Assembly: GCA_947498985.1 (NCBI GenBank)
Contig: CANMMF010000007.1
Location: 1 to 64,000, forward strand
Direction of reading: 5' to 3'
DNA length: 64,000 bases
Source of the DNA: an uncultured Paracoccaceae bacterium
Lineage (GTDB): Bacteria; Pseudomonadota; Alphaproteobacteria; Rhodobacterales; Rhodobacteraceae
Shown: in pieces, positions 15,884-24,153 of the stretch
How the letters are laid out: every line of letters begins with the position of its first letter
How positions within the stretch are numbered: the first letter of the stretch is position 1
Notes under the pieces: model-generated
What the model saw: only the letters and a program-made list of their open reading frames with translations
The model's database searches: none
What the model was told of the DNA's origin: nothing
Made by a program: the position numbers and the translations under genes

Positions 15884-15914
15884 ATAAGGTCTCCTTTGGG
15901 ACATGTTTTATGGG

Positions 15915-16628
15915 TCAGATCGAGACGGACAGGTCGATCAGCCAGGCCGGCATGACCGAGATCAGCCAGCCTTCGATCGGGTGGTGCAGGCGGAAAAAGA
16001 GCGCAAGACCCACGGCCAGGAAGGTGAGCCCGAGGATCGGGCGGGCGCGCAGTGCCAGGCGGCGCAGATCGGCGTTCCAGCTCGACAGCGCGCCGCGGGT
16101 GCCGTAGGCCAGCGCCAGGATCAGCGTCGAGACGCCGAGCGCGAAGAACACCATGATCAGCGTGGCGCGGCCGAGGCTCTCGCCCTGGCTGGCCAGCGAT
16201 ATTGCGCCGCCGAGCGTCGGGCCGATGCAGGGGCTCCAGACCGCGCCGAGCAGCAGCCCGCCCAGAAACTGCCCGCCGAGACCGGTGCGGTCGACATCGT
16301 CGAGCCGCGCATCGGCGCGGGCCGACAACCCGGCAGTGGCGGTGGCCATCAGTGTGCCGGCCTGCGGCAGAAGCAAGGCCAGACCGAAGACCACCATGAA
16401 AGCCGCGCCCACGCGCGCCACGGTGTCGGTGTCGAGCCCGACGGCCCGGCCAAACGCGGTGACCGACACGCCAAGGACCACAAACGACAGGCTCAGACCC
16501 GCCGCCATGGCCAGCGGCCCGCGCGGGCTGGCCTGCAGCGCGGTGGCGATCACGATGGGCAGCACCGGCACGACGCAGGGATTGATCAGCGTCAGCAGGC
16601 CCGCCCCGTAGGCAAGCAGCAGTTCCAT
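15915..16628 (-). CDS. CcdA-like cytochrome c biogenesis/thiol transport membrane protein
   Basis: A 237-residue protein with six predicted transmembrane helices of the DsbD/CcdA family. It moves electrons from cytoplasmic thioredoxin to the periplasm. The paired cysteines lie in the expected helices: NPCVVPVLP near residue 17 and WSPCIGPTLG near residue 132. It is encoded directly upstream of a periplasmic thioredoxin-like gene, so the two form a redox relay. A full DsbD would have fused periplasmic domains; these are absent here. Confidence 0.9.
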   Translation of the reverse strand: MELLLAYGAGLLTLINPCVVPVLPIVIATALQASPRGPLAMAAGLSLSFVVLGVSVTAFGRAVGLDTDTVARVGAAFMVVFGLALLLPQAGTLMATATAGLSARADARLDDVDRTGLGGQFLGGLLLGAVWSPCIGPTLGGAISLASQGESLGRATLIMVFFALGVSTLILALAYGTRGALSSWNADLRRLALRARPILGLTFLAVGLALFFRLHHPIEGWLISVMPAWLIDLSVSI

Positions 16629-16736
16629 GACAGGCGTTATGCGGCGCGGACCGGCCCTCTGTCACGCCTCAAGCCGTTGACGGGCGATCAACTGGCCGTG
16701 GGTTTTGTTTCGGCTGTTGCCTCAGGCGGGCCGGTT

Positions 16737-17699
16737 TCAGGCCGCCAGACCCTTGCTGCCCATGGAGAGGTACTTCTTGCGCCGCGCGGTCACCAGCGCA
16801 TCGCCCTTGAGGTCGCGCAGCTCGCCCAGCAGCGAAGACACCGTGGCGCCGACAGAGATGATGGTGCCCTCGGGATCGCGATGCGCGCCGCCCATGGCTT
16901 CGGGGATCACCCGGTCGGCGACCCCCAGTTTCAGCAGATCCTGCGCGGTCAGGCGCAGCGCCTCGGCGGCCTCGCGCATCTTTTCGGTGTCCTTCCAGAG
17001 GATCGAGGCGCAGCCCTCGGGCGAGATCACCGAATAGACCGAATGCTCGAGCATCGCGACGCGGTTGGCCGTGGCAAAGGCCACCGCCCCGCCCGAGCCG
17101 CCCTCGCCGATGATCACCGACACCAGCGGCACGCGGATCTGCAGGCAGGCCTCGGTCGAGCGCGCGATGGCTTCGGACTGGCCGCGTTCCTCGGCGCCCT
17201 TGCCGGGATAGGCGCCGGGGGTATCGACCAGCGTGATGACCGGCAGACCGAAGCGGTCGGCCATCTGCATCAGCCGCACCGCCTTGCGGTAGCCTTCGGG
17301 CCGCGCCATGCCGAAATTGCGGGCGATGCGGCTTTGGGTGTCGTGGCCTTTTTCGTGGCCGATGACCACCACCGGGCGGTCCTCGAACCGCGCGAGCCCG
17401 CCCATCACCGCATCGTCATCGGCAAAGTTCCGGTCACCGGCCAGCGGCGTGTATTCGGTGAAAAGCGCCTCGATGTAATCCTTGCAATGGGGCCGTTCGG
17501 GGTGGCGCGCGACCTGGCATTTCCGCCAGGGCGTCAGCTTGCCGTACAGCTCCCTGAGCAGGCTGTCGGCCTTGAGGTCGAGCGCCGCGGCCTCGTCCTC
17601 GATATCCATTTCCTTGTTGCTGCGGGCCATGGCGCGCAACTCTTCGGCCTTGCCTTCGATCTCGGCCAGCGGCCGTTCGAAGTCGAGGTAATGGGTCAT
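16737..17699 (-). CDS. accA: Acetyl-CoA carboxylase carboxyltransferase subunit alpha
   Basis: A 320-residue cytoplasmic enzyme subunit, standard for AccA. With AccD it transfers carboxyl from biotin to acetyl-CoA to make malonyl-CoA for fatty acid synthesis. Diagnostic segments include [11 protein letters not shown] at the N-terminus, [34 protein letters not shown] and [11 protein letters not shown], followed by [15 protein letters not shown]. The start at 17699 (MTHYLDFE) is the family start. It is transcribed alone in this window. Confidence 0.96.
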   Translation of the reverse strand: MTHYLDFERPLAEIEGKAEELRAMARSNKEMDIEDEAAALDLKADSLLRELYGKLTPWRKCQVARHPERPHCKDYIEALFTEYTPLAGDRNFADDDAVMGGLARFEDRPVVVIGHEKGHDTQSRIARNFGMARPEGYRKAVRLMQMADRFGLPVITLVDTPGAYPGKGAEERGQSEAIARSTEACLQIRVPLVSVIIGEGGSGGAVAFATANRVAMLEHSVYSVISPEGCASILWKDTEKMREAAEALRLTAQDLLKLGVADRVIPEAMGGAHRDPEGTIISVGATVSSLLGELRDLKGDALVTARRKKYLSMGSKGLAA

Positions 17700-17764
17700 G
17701 GCCTTCTCCACGGTATGCTCTGCGCTATATGGCGCGGGCCGCAGCCGGATGCAACAAAGCGGCG

Positions 17765-18358
17765 TCAGCCGAGAAGCACGGGCACCATCGACAGGACCAG
17801 CAATCCGGCCATCACGCGGTTGAAGAGGCGCAACCGGTCCTCGCGAGCGAGCAACTGCCGGACGGCGGTTCCGAGCTTGACCCAGGTGACCGCCGACACC
17901 GTGCCGATCACCGCAAACGTCCCCGCAACCCACAGGATGCCGCCCAGATCGCGGCTGCTGGCGTAAAGCGTGATCGCGCCAAGCGCCATCGACCAGGCCT
18001 TGGGATTGACCCACTGGAACCCGGCGGCCTGCAGGAAGGTCAGGGGCCGGGCCTCCGCCCCCTTGTCGCGGGGCGCGCTGGCATGCGCGATCTTCCAGGC
18101 GAGCCAGAGGATGTAGAGTACCGAAAAGACCTTGAGGATCAGGTAGGAGGGCGGCCAGACATCAAACAGCTGCATCACGCCAAGGCCCACCGGCAGGATC
18201 ATCAGCGGGAAGCCGTAGGCCACTCCGGCCAGATGCGGCAGGCTGCGGGCCAGCCCGAAATTGGCGCCCGAGGCCATCAGCATCAGGTTGTTGGGCCCGG
18301 GCGTGAAGAGCGTACCGGCGCAGAAAGCCGCGAGGGCGAGGAAGATCTCGTAGGTCAT
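17765..18358 (-). CDS. LysE/RhtB-family amino acid exporter
   Basis: A 197-residue inner-membrane protein with about six hydrophobic segments. It carries the LysE signature near the N-terminus ([18 protein letters not shown]) and the conserved [17 protein letters not shown]. It should export an amino acid or analogue by proton exchange. It is divergent from an Lrp/AsnC regulator whose binding site probably overlaps both promoters, an arrangement in which the regulator senses the exported amino acid. The substrate cannot be named from sequence. Confidence 0.88.
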   Translation of the reverse strand: MTYEIFLALAAFCAGTLFTPGPNNLMLMASGANFGLARSLPHLAGVAYGFPLMILPVGLGVMQLFDVWPPSYLILKVFSVLYILWLAWKIAHASAPRDKGAEARPLTFLQAAGFQWVNPKAWSMALGAITLYASSRDLGGILWVAGTFAVIGTVSAVTWVKLGTAVRQLLAREDRLRLFNRVMAGLLVLSMVPVLLG

Positions 18359-18361
18359 GAC

Positions 18362-18396
18362 GCAATTATTGGCGCGATTCGCTGGTGTGGAATTGC
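18362..18396. promoter_or_regulatory. Candidate Lrp-type operator
   Basis: GCAATT at 18362-18367 and AATTGC at 18391-18396 are inverted copies placed between the divergent LysE and Lrp genes. The A/T-rich half-sites about 29 bases apart are compatible with Lrp-family binding, though the motif is short. Confidence 0.4.
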
Positions 18397-18430
18397 AAAG
18401 ATGCGGTGAATCTGACAGACAGCGCAAGAA

Positions 18431-18883
18431 ATGAGCAATATTGACGATATCGACCGCCGGATATTGCGCGAGCTGACGCGCGACGGGCGCATCAGCAATC
18501 TCGCGCTGGCCGACCGAGTGGGGCTCTCACCTTCGGCATGCCTGCGCCGGGTCGCCGCGCTGGAAAAGGCCGGGGTGGTGGCCGGCTACCGCGCGGTGCT
18601 CCGGCCCGACAAGGTGGGCATCGGCTTTGTCGCCTATGTCACGGTCGGGCTCAACACCCACACCAAGGCATCGCAGGAGGCGTTCGAGCGCGCCATGGCC
18701 CGCGCGGGCGAAGTGCGCGAGTGCCACAATATCACCGGTGCGGTGGAATACCTGCTGCGCGTCGAAGCCGCGGATCTCGCGGCCTACAAGCATTTCCACA
18801 CCGAGGTGCTGGGCGCGTTGCCGCAGGTCAACACGCTGCAGACCTACGTGGTGATGGGCTCCCCGAAAGACGAGCGCGGTTAA
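18431..18883 (+). CDS. Lrp/AsnC-family transcriptional regulator
   Basis: A 150-residue regulator with an N-terminal helix-turn-helix (IDRRILRELTRDGRISNLAL ... LSPSACLRRVAALEKAGVV) and a C-terminal RAM ligand-binding domain (about residues 65-145) with the GAVEYLLRVEA strand. It should form octamers that respond to an amino acid. It is divergent from the LysE exporter gene with 72 bases between start codons, so it most likely controls that gene and itself. Confidence 0.92.
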   Translation: MSNIDDIDRRILRELTRDGRISNLALADRVGLSPSACLRRVAALEKAGVVAGYRAVLRPDKVGIGFVAYVTVGLNTHTKASQEAFERAMARAGEVRECHNITGAVEYLLRVEAADLAAYKHFHTEVLGALPQVNTLQTYVVMGSPKDERG

Positions 18884-18976
18884 GGGCCGGGGTTCAGGGC
18901 CGGGCGGGGGCGCTCTTTGCGCGGCGGGTTTTGTGCTGGTCTGAAAGCGCCTGCGAGGGGGGGCGCAATGGCGCGG

Positions 18977-19414
18977 TCAGGCGTGACGGCCCGGGTCGAG
19001 GCGCTCAAGAAGATCGAGCAGGATCTCGTATTCTTCCTCACCCAGCGTCGCGCGAAAGCCCGCAACGATCTCCGCCGCGCGGTCGACATTGGCGTCGATG
19101 ATCCTCTGCCCGGCTTCGGTGATCGAAATGAACTGCCGCCGCCGGTCCTTTTCGTCGCGCGTCTGGGTGATCAGCCCCTTGTTGCGCATCGTTGTGGCAA
19201 TGCGCGTCAGGCTTGGGAACAGCAGGCTGGCACGGTCCGCGAGGGTTTTGGCATCGAGCGTGCCGAACTCGGAAAGCACCCGCAGGACGCGCCATTGCTG
19301 TTCGGTGATACCGGTTTCGGCCAGCATATCTCGGATCGGCAGCATCACACCTTCGCGTGCGCGGATCAGCGCAATCGGCAGGGAACGGGAGGTCGACGGC
19401 AGCTTGCGCGGCAT
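18977..19414 (-). CDS. hpaR: MarR-family repressor of the homoprotocatechuate operon
   Basis: A 145-residue winged-helix repressor (WRVLRVLSEFG ... FPSLTRIATTMRNKGLITQ ... DEKDRRRQFISITEAG). It is divergent from hpaF-E-D-G-H and has the length and wing sequence typical of HpaR. It represses the pathway genes until homoprotocatechuate or 4-hydroxyphenylacetate is present. The start at 19414 (MPRKLP) is the family-like N-terminus. A palindrome at 19498-19509 next to the hpaF start is the likely operator. Confidence 0.88.
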   Translation of the reverse strand: MPRKLPSTSRSLPIALIRAREGVMLPIRDMLAETGITEQQWRVLRVLSEFGTLDAKTLADRASLLFPSLTRIATTMRNKGLITQTRDEKDRRRQFISITEAGQRIIDANVDRAAEIVAGFRATLGEEEYEILLDLLERLDPGRHA

Positions 19415-19459
19415 GGCAGAAGTCTTTCGGTGAACCCCGGCCGTGCTGCCAAGCTGGGC

Positions 19460-19509
19460 TTGACAAGGCAAGGGTCATTTATTTAACATCGCAACTATTA
19501 ACGTGTTAA
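19460..19509 (+). promoter_or_regulatory. hpa operon promoter with HpaR operator
   Basis: TTGACA at 19460-19465 is followed, after 17 bases, by TTAACA at 19483-19488, a plausible -35/-10 pair. TTAAC-GT-GTTAA at 19498-19509 is a perfect five-base-arm palindrome over the expected start of transcription, and another TTAAC half-site lies in the -10. A repressor bound there would block transcription. The hpaF start codon is only 8 bases beyond the palindrome. Confidence 0.6.
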
Positions 19510-19517
19510 GGTGAAGC

Positions 19518-19907
19518 GTGCCGCATTTCCAGATCGACTATTCGGGCAATCTCGACGCGGTGATCGACATGGGTGCGGTCTGCGAGGCGATCCGGGCCGA
19601 AGCCGCACGGATCGACGCCTTCCCGCTTGCGGGCATCCGGGTGCGGGCGCGCCGCGTGGATCACTTCGCCATCGCCGACGGCAACCCCGAACACGGCTTC
19701 ATCGATCTGTCGGTGCGCCTGCGGGCCGGTCGCCCGGTGGCTGTCAAGAAAGACGCCATCACCCGCATCTTCGCGGCGCTGCGGGCGGCGGTGGCGCCTG
19801 CCATGGCCACCCGGTCCATCGCGCTGTCCGCCGAGATGCGCGACATCGATCCCGATCTTTCGCCAAAGTCCGGCACCATCCGCGACCATCTGGAGATCAA
19901 TCCATGA
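19518..19907 (+). CDS. hpaF: 5-carboxymethyl-2-hydroxymuconate isomerase
   Basis: A 129-residue member of the CHMI family, with a GTG start (MPHFQIDYSGN). It isomerises 5-carboxymethyl-2-hydroxymuconate in the homoprotocatechuate meta-cleavage pathway. The N-terminal Pro2 that acts as catalytic base in this tautomerase fold is present. It is first in the operon and its stop overlaps the hpaE start (ATGA at 19904). Family members are homotrimers in the cytoplasm. Confidence 0.9.
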   Translation: MPHFQIDYSGNLDAVIDMGAVCEAIRAEAARIDAFPLAGIRVRARRVDHFAIADGNPEHGFIDLSVRLRAGRPVAVKKDAITRIFAALRAAVAPAMATRSIALSAEMRDIDPDLSPKSGTIRDHLEINP

Positions 19908-21415
19908 GCGCGCTTGAGGACAATGTCGCGAAGCTGACGGGCTATCTTGCGCGGTTCCGCGACGCGGGCATCCTCAACCGGATCGGCGGGCAGGATCGGG
20001 CCGGGGCGGGGGGTGTCTTCCAGAGCATTTCGCCGGTCGACAAGAACGCGATCTGCGATGTTGCTCATGGCACTGCGGCCGATATCGACGCCGCCGCGCA
20101 GGCCGCGTCGGACGCCTTTGCCCCCTGGCGGGACATGCCCGCGCAAGAGCGCAAGGCCATCCTGATCCGCATCGCCGAAGCGATCGAGGCGCGCGCCGAG
20201 GAAATCGCGCTCTGCGAATGCTGGGACACCGGGCAGGCCTACAAATTCATGTCGAAGGCCGCGCTGCGCGGGGCCGAAAACTTCCGCTATTTCGCCGATC
20301 AGGTGGTGCAGGCCCGCGACGGGCAGCATCTGCAATCGCCGACGCTGATGAACATCACAACCCGTGTGCCGATCGGTCCGGTGGGGGTCATCACGCCCTG
20401 GAACACGCCCTTCATGCTCTCCACCTGGAAGATCGCCCCGGCGCTGGCGGCGGGCTGCACAGTGGTTCACAAACCCGCCGAGGCCTCTCCGCTGACCGCC
20501 CGGCTTCTGGTTGAGACCGCCGAAGAGGCCGGGCTGCCGCCGGGTGTCCTGAACGTGGTGAACGGCTTTGGCGAGGGCGCGGGCAAGGCGCTTTGCGAAC
20601 ACCGGCTCATCCGGGCCATCGCCTTTGTCGGCGAAAGCAGCACGGGCAGCCTGATCACCAAACAGGGGGCCGACACGCTCAAACGCAATCATCTGGAACT
20701 TGGCGGCAAGAACCCGGTCATCGTCTTTGACGATGCCGATCTGGAGCGCGCGCTCGATGCGGCGATCTTCATGATCTACTCGATCAACGGCGAGCGCTGC
20801 ACCTCTTCCTCGCGCCTGCTGATCCAGGACACGATCCGGGAAGAGTTCGAGGCCCGGCTGGTGGCGCGGATCAACGCGATCAGGGTGGGCCATCCGCTGG
20901 ATCCGGCCACCGAGATCGGGCCGCTTGTCACGCAAGAGCATTTCAACAAGGTCACGGGCTATTTCGACATCGCCCGGCAGGAGGGCGCAACCATTGCCGC
21001 CGGGGGGGATGTCGCCCGCACAGACGGGTATTTCGTCCAGCCGACGCTCTTTACCAATGCGACAAACCGGATGCGCATCGCGCAGGAAGAGATTTTCGGC
21101 CCGGTGCTGACCTCGATCCCGTTTGCCACCGAAGACGAAGCGCTGCAGATCGCCAATGATGTGCCCTACGGACTGACCGGCTATGTCTGGACCAATGACC
21201 TGACCCGCGCGCTGCGGGTCACCGACAGGCTGGAGGCCGGGATGATCTGGGTGAATTCGGAGAATGTGCGCCACCTGCCGACGCCGTTTGGCGGCGTGAA
21301 GGCCAGCGGCATCGGTCGCGATGGCGGGGACTGGTCCTTCGAGTTCTACATGGAGCAGAAGCATATCGGGTTCGCCACCGGATCGCACCGGATCACCAGA
21401 CTGGGAGCCGGTTGA
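19904..21415 (+). CDS. hpaE: 5-carboxymethyl-2-hydroxymuconate semialdehyde dehydrogenase
   Basis: A 503-residue NAD-dependent aldehyde dehydrogenase. It shows the Rossmann coenzyme segment (GPVGVITPWNTPFMLSTWK), the general-base glutamate in LELGGKNPVIVF and the nucleophile in SINGERCTSSSRLL, followed by EEIFGPVLTSIPF. It oxidises the semialdehyde formed by ring cleavage. The start at 19904 overlaps the hpaF stop, and its own stop overlaps the hpaD start, so translation is coupled. Placement between hpaF and hpaD fixes the role better than the family alone. Confidence 0.93.
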   Translation: MSALEDNVAKLTGYLARFRDAGILNRIGGQDRAGAGGVFQSISPVDKNAICDVAHGTAADIDAAAQAASDAFAPWRDMPAQERKAILIRIAEAIEARAEEIALCECWDTGQAYKFMSKAALRGAENFRYFADQVVQARDGQHLQSPTLMNITTRVPIGPVGVITPWNTPFMLSTWKIAPALAAGCTVVHKPAEASPLTARLLVETAEEAGLPPGVLNVVNGFGEGAGKALCEHRLIRAIAFVGESSTGSLITKQGADTLKRNHLELGGKNPVIVFDDADLERALDAAIFMIYSINGERCTSSSRLLIQDTIREEFEARLVARINAIRVGHPLDPATEIGPLVTQEHFNKVTGYFDIARQEGATIAAGGDVARTDGYFVQPTLFTNATNRMRIAQEEIFGPVLTSIPFATEDEALQIANDVPYGLTGYVWTNDLTRALRVTDRLEAGMIWVNSENVRHLPTPFGGVKASGIGRDGGDWSFEFYMEQKHIGFATGSHRITRLGAG

Positions 21416-22398
21416 TGCCCGTGCCCGCGCCGAATCTGTATCCCGATTTCAACATCATCCGCCTCAGCCATGTCTGCCTGAACGTGCGCGATCTGGAGGT
21501 CTCGCGCCGGTTCTATGTCGACACGCTCGGCCTGCAGGTCAGCGACGAAAGCGACAGCCACATCTATCTGCGGGCGATGGAAGAGCGCGGGCATCACTGT
21601 ATCATCCTGCAGAAATCCGAGCTGCCCGGCACCGTCGAGGTATTGGGCTTCAAGACGTTCGACGACGCCGATCTTGACCGGGCGGAGGCGTATTTTGACG
21701 GTCAGGGCCGACCAACCGAATGGGTCACGCGGCCCTATCAGGGCCGGACGTTGCTGACCTCCGACAATATCGGGATCCCGCTGGAATTTTATCACAGGAT
21801 GGAGCGGCTGGCCCCGATCCATCAGCAATACGCGCTTTACCGCGGCGTGAAACCGCTGCGTATCGACCATTTCAACTGCTTCAGCCATGACGTCGATGCT
21901 TCGGTCGCGTTCTACAGCGATTTCGGGTTCCGGGTGACCGAATATACCGAGGACGAAGAGAGCAGGAAGCTCTGGGCCGCGTGGATGCACCGCAAGGGCG
22001 GGGTGCATGACATGGCCTTCACCAATGGCACCGGGCCGCGCCTGCACCATGTGGCATTCTGGGTGCCGACGCCGCTGAACATCATCGACCTGCTCGATCT
22101 GATGGCGACGACAGGCTACGTGGACAGCATCGAACGCGGGCCAGGGCGACACGGGATTTCCAACGCGTTTTTCCTTTATGTGCTCGATCCCGACGGGCAC
22201 CGGATCGAGATCTATTGCTCGGATTACCAGACCGTCGATCCCGATCTGGAGCCGATCAAATGGGATCTGCAGGACCCGCAGCGCCAGACGCTCTGGGGCG
22301 CGCCCGCGCCGGAAAGCTGGTTCCGACACGGCACGCGATTTGTCGGTGTCGACACGCAGGACAGCCAGATCGCCGCCAGCCCGATCATCGCCCCCTGA
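21415..22398 (+). CDS. hpaD: 3,4-dihydroxyphenylacetate 2,3-dioxygenase (extradiol, type I)
   Basis: A 327-residue two-domain vicinal-oxygen-chelate protein. It opens the ring of homoprotocatechuate with O2. Metal ligands are visible as His152 (RIDHFNCF), one of His211/His212 (LHHVAFW) and Glu265 (HRIEIYCSD). This matches the Mn/Fe type of Brevibacterium and Arthrobacter rather than the LigB-like HpaD of E. coli. The start ATG at 21415 overlaps the hpaE stop as TGATG. It is an unusual choice of dioxygenase for an otherwise enterobacterial-style hpa set. Confidence 0.92.
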   Translation: MPVPAPNLYPDFNIIRLSHVCLNVRDLEVSRRFYVDTLGLQVSDESDSHIYLRAMEERGHHCIILQKSELPGTVEVLGFKTFDDADLDRAEAYFDGQGRPTEWVTRPYQGRTLLTSDNIGIPLEFYHRMERLAPIHQQYALYRGVKPLRIDHFNCFSHDVDASVAFYSDFGFRVTEYTEDEESRKLWAAWMHRKGGVHDMAFTNGTGPRLHHVAFWVPTPLNIIDLLDLMATTGYVDSIERGPGRHGISNAFFLYVLDPDGHRIEIYCSDYQTVDPDLEPIKWDLQDPQRQTLWGAPAPESWFRHGTRFVGVDTQDSQIAASPIIAP

Positions 22399-22411
22399 GA
22401 GGAGCCCCGAC

Positions 22412-23266
22412 ATGCGTTTTGCAAGTTTCAGCGCGCAGGACGAGCGCTTATTCGGCGCGGTCACCGAAGAGGGCATGATCGCCCTCAACGACGCCGTCCC
22501 GCAATGGCGCAGCCTCACGGACGTGGTCCGGTCCGGCGGCCTGGCAGAGCTGGGCGCGGCAGCGCAGGGCCGGGCCGTCACTCACAAAGCCTTCCGGTTC
22601 GAGATGGTGCTGCCCGATGCGCCCCGGATCCTCTGCGTCGGTGTGAATTTCCCCGACCGCAATGCCGAGTACAAGGATGGCAGCGACCTGCCCCGATACA
22701 TGTCGCTCTTTCCGCGCTTTGCCAGCGGCTTTACCGGGCACGACCGGCCGCTGATCCGCCCTCCGGAAAACCACACCCTCGATTACGAAGGCGAAGTGGC
22801 GATCGTCATCGGCAGGTCCGGGCGGCGCATCCGTCAGCAGGACGCGTATGACCACATCGCCGCGCTCACGATCTGCAACGAAGGCACGATCCGCGACTGG
22901 GTGCGGCATGCGAAATTCAACGTCACGCAAGGCAAGAACTGGGACAAGTCCGGTGCGATGGGCCCTTGGCTGGTGCCGTTCACCGACGCCGCGCAGCTGG
23001 ACGAGGCCCGCATCCTCACCCGCGTGAACGGCGAGGTCCGGCAGGACGATGTGCTCAGCCGGATGATGTTCCCGGTCCGGCGCGAGATCGAATACATCTC
23101 GACCTTCATGACGCTGCAACCGGGCGATATCATCGTGACCGGCACACCCACCGGGGCGGGCGCGCGGTTCGACCCGCCGCGCTATCTTGCCCCCGGCGAC
23201 GTGGTCGAGGTGGAGGTGAACGGCATCGGTACGCTGCGCAACACCGTCGAGGACGAGGCGTCGTGA
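22412..23266 (+). CDS. hpaG: Fumarylacetoacetate hydrolase-family decarboxylase/isomerase
   Basis: A 284-residue single-domain FAH protein. Divalent-metal ligands sit in DYEGEVAIVIG (acidic pair) and the core includes CVGVNFPDR, AMGPWLVPF and ITGTPTGAG-like VTGTPTGAGA. In this operon it should carry out decarboxylation of 5-oxopent-3-ene-1,2,5-tricarboxylate and isomerisation of the product. E. coli HpaG carries two fused FAH modules; here there is one, so it either does both steps or a second module lies elsewhere. GAGAGGAG precedes the start. Confidence 0.82.
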   Translation: MRFASFSAQDERLFGAVTEEGMIALNDAVPQWRSLTDVVRSGGLAELGAAAQGRAVTHKAFRFEMVLPDAPRILCVGVNFPDRNAEYKDGSDLPRYMSLFPRFASGFTGHDRPLIRPPENHTLDYEGEVAIVIGRSGRRIRQQDAYDHIAALTICNEGTIRDWVRHAKFNVTQGKNWDKSGAMGPWLVPFTDAAQLDEARILTRVNGEVRQDDVLSRMMFPVRREIEYISTFMTLQPGDIIVTGTPTGAGARFDPPRYLAPGDVVEVEVNGIGTLRNTVEDEAS

Positions 23267-24063
23267 CGCCCGAAGAGCAAGCCCGCGCCGCCCGGGATCT
23301 GCTGGAGGCCGAGGCCTCTGGCCGCCAGATCGGGCTGCTCAGCCTGCGCCACCCCGGGATGGGCCTGAACGATGCCTATGCGGTGCAGACCGCGATCCTG
23401 CAGGCCAAACGTGCCGCCGGGCGCCGGGTCATCGGCTGGAAGATCGGGCTGACGTCGAAGGCGATGCAATCGGCGCTTGGCATCGACATCCCCGACAGCG
23501 GTATCCTCTTCGATGACATGCTCTTTGAGGACGGCGGCACGGTGCCTCCGGGCCGCTTCATCCAGCCCCGCATCGAGGCCGAGATCGCCTTTGTGATGAA
23601 GGCGCCCCTGGCCGGAGACGCCGTCACGCGCGCCGACGTGCTGGCGGCGACGGACTATGTGGCACCATCGCTGGAGATCCTCGACACCCGCATTCAGCGG
23701 GTGGATCCCGCCAGCGGCACGCCGCGCAATGTACTCGACACGATCAGCGACAACGCCGCCAATGCGGGGCTGGTTCTGGGTGCGGCCCGGCATGCGCCGG
23801 AGGCCTGCGATCTGCGGTGGGTGGGGGCGATCACCTTGCGCGATGGCGCGGTTGAGGAAACCGGGCTTGGCGCGGGGGTGCTCAACGATCCGGTGGAAAG
23901 CGTGGTCTGGCTGGCCCGGCGCATGGCGCAATACGGCCAGAGCATCGCGCCGGGGCAGATCATCCTGTCGGGCAGCTTCATCCGCCCAGTGGAATGCCCG
24001 CCCGGCTCTCGCATCCACGCCGATTTCGGCGCGTTCGGAGAGGTGCGCATCGCCTTTGCCTGA
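23263..24063 (+). CDS. hpaH: 2-oxo-hepta-3-ene-1,7-dioate hydratase
   Basis: A 266-residue FAH-superfamily hydratase (HpcG/MhpD type). It has the conserved GWKIGLTSKAMQ, EAEIAFVMKAPL and ILDTRIQ segments. It hydrates 2-oxohept-3-enedioate to the aldol substrate of HpaI. GTG start at 23263 overlaps the hpaG stop. It ends the operon, 41 bases before a strong terminator. The final aldolase (hpaI) and the hydroxylase hpaBC are not in the window. Confidence 0.9.
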   Translation: MTPEEQARAARDLLEAEASGRQIGLLSLRHPGMGLNDAYAVQTAILQAKRAAGRRVIGWKIGLTSKAMQSALGIDIPDSGILFDDMLFEDGGTVPPGRFIQPRIEAEIAFVMKAPLAGDAVTRADVLAATDYVAPSLEILDTRIQRVDPASGTPRNVLDTISDNAANAGLVLGAARHAPEACDLRWVGAITLRDGAVEETGLGAGVLNDPVESVVWLARRMAQYGQSIAPGQIILSGSFIRPVECPPGSRIHADFGAFGEVRIAFA

Positions 24064-24104
24064 CGCGGGACGCAACGCGCCTGCCGCCAAGACCGCACAG
24101 GCAA

Positions 24105-24132
24105 AAAGGCCCGCCGTTTCGGGCGGGCCTTT
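24105..24132. terminator. Bidirectional rho-independent terminator
   Basis: AAAGGCCCGCC (24105-24115) and GGCGGGCCTTT (24122-24132) form a perfect 11-base stem with a 6-base loop. It has A-run upstream and T-run downstream, so it works on both strands. It sits between the convergent ends of hpaH (24063) and the RTX gene (24154). Confidence 0.9.
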
Positions 24133-24153
24133 GTCGTCTCGAAGATGTTGGGA

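Noticed and set aside
19661-21388. A 575-codon minus-strand frame opposite hpaE
   Set aside because: Antisense to a clear aldehyde dehydrogenase gene; composition is typical of a shadow frame.
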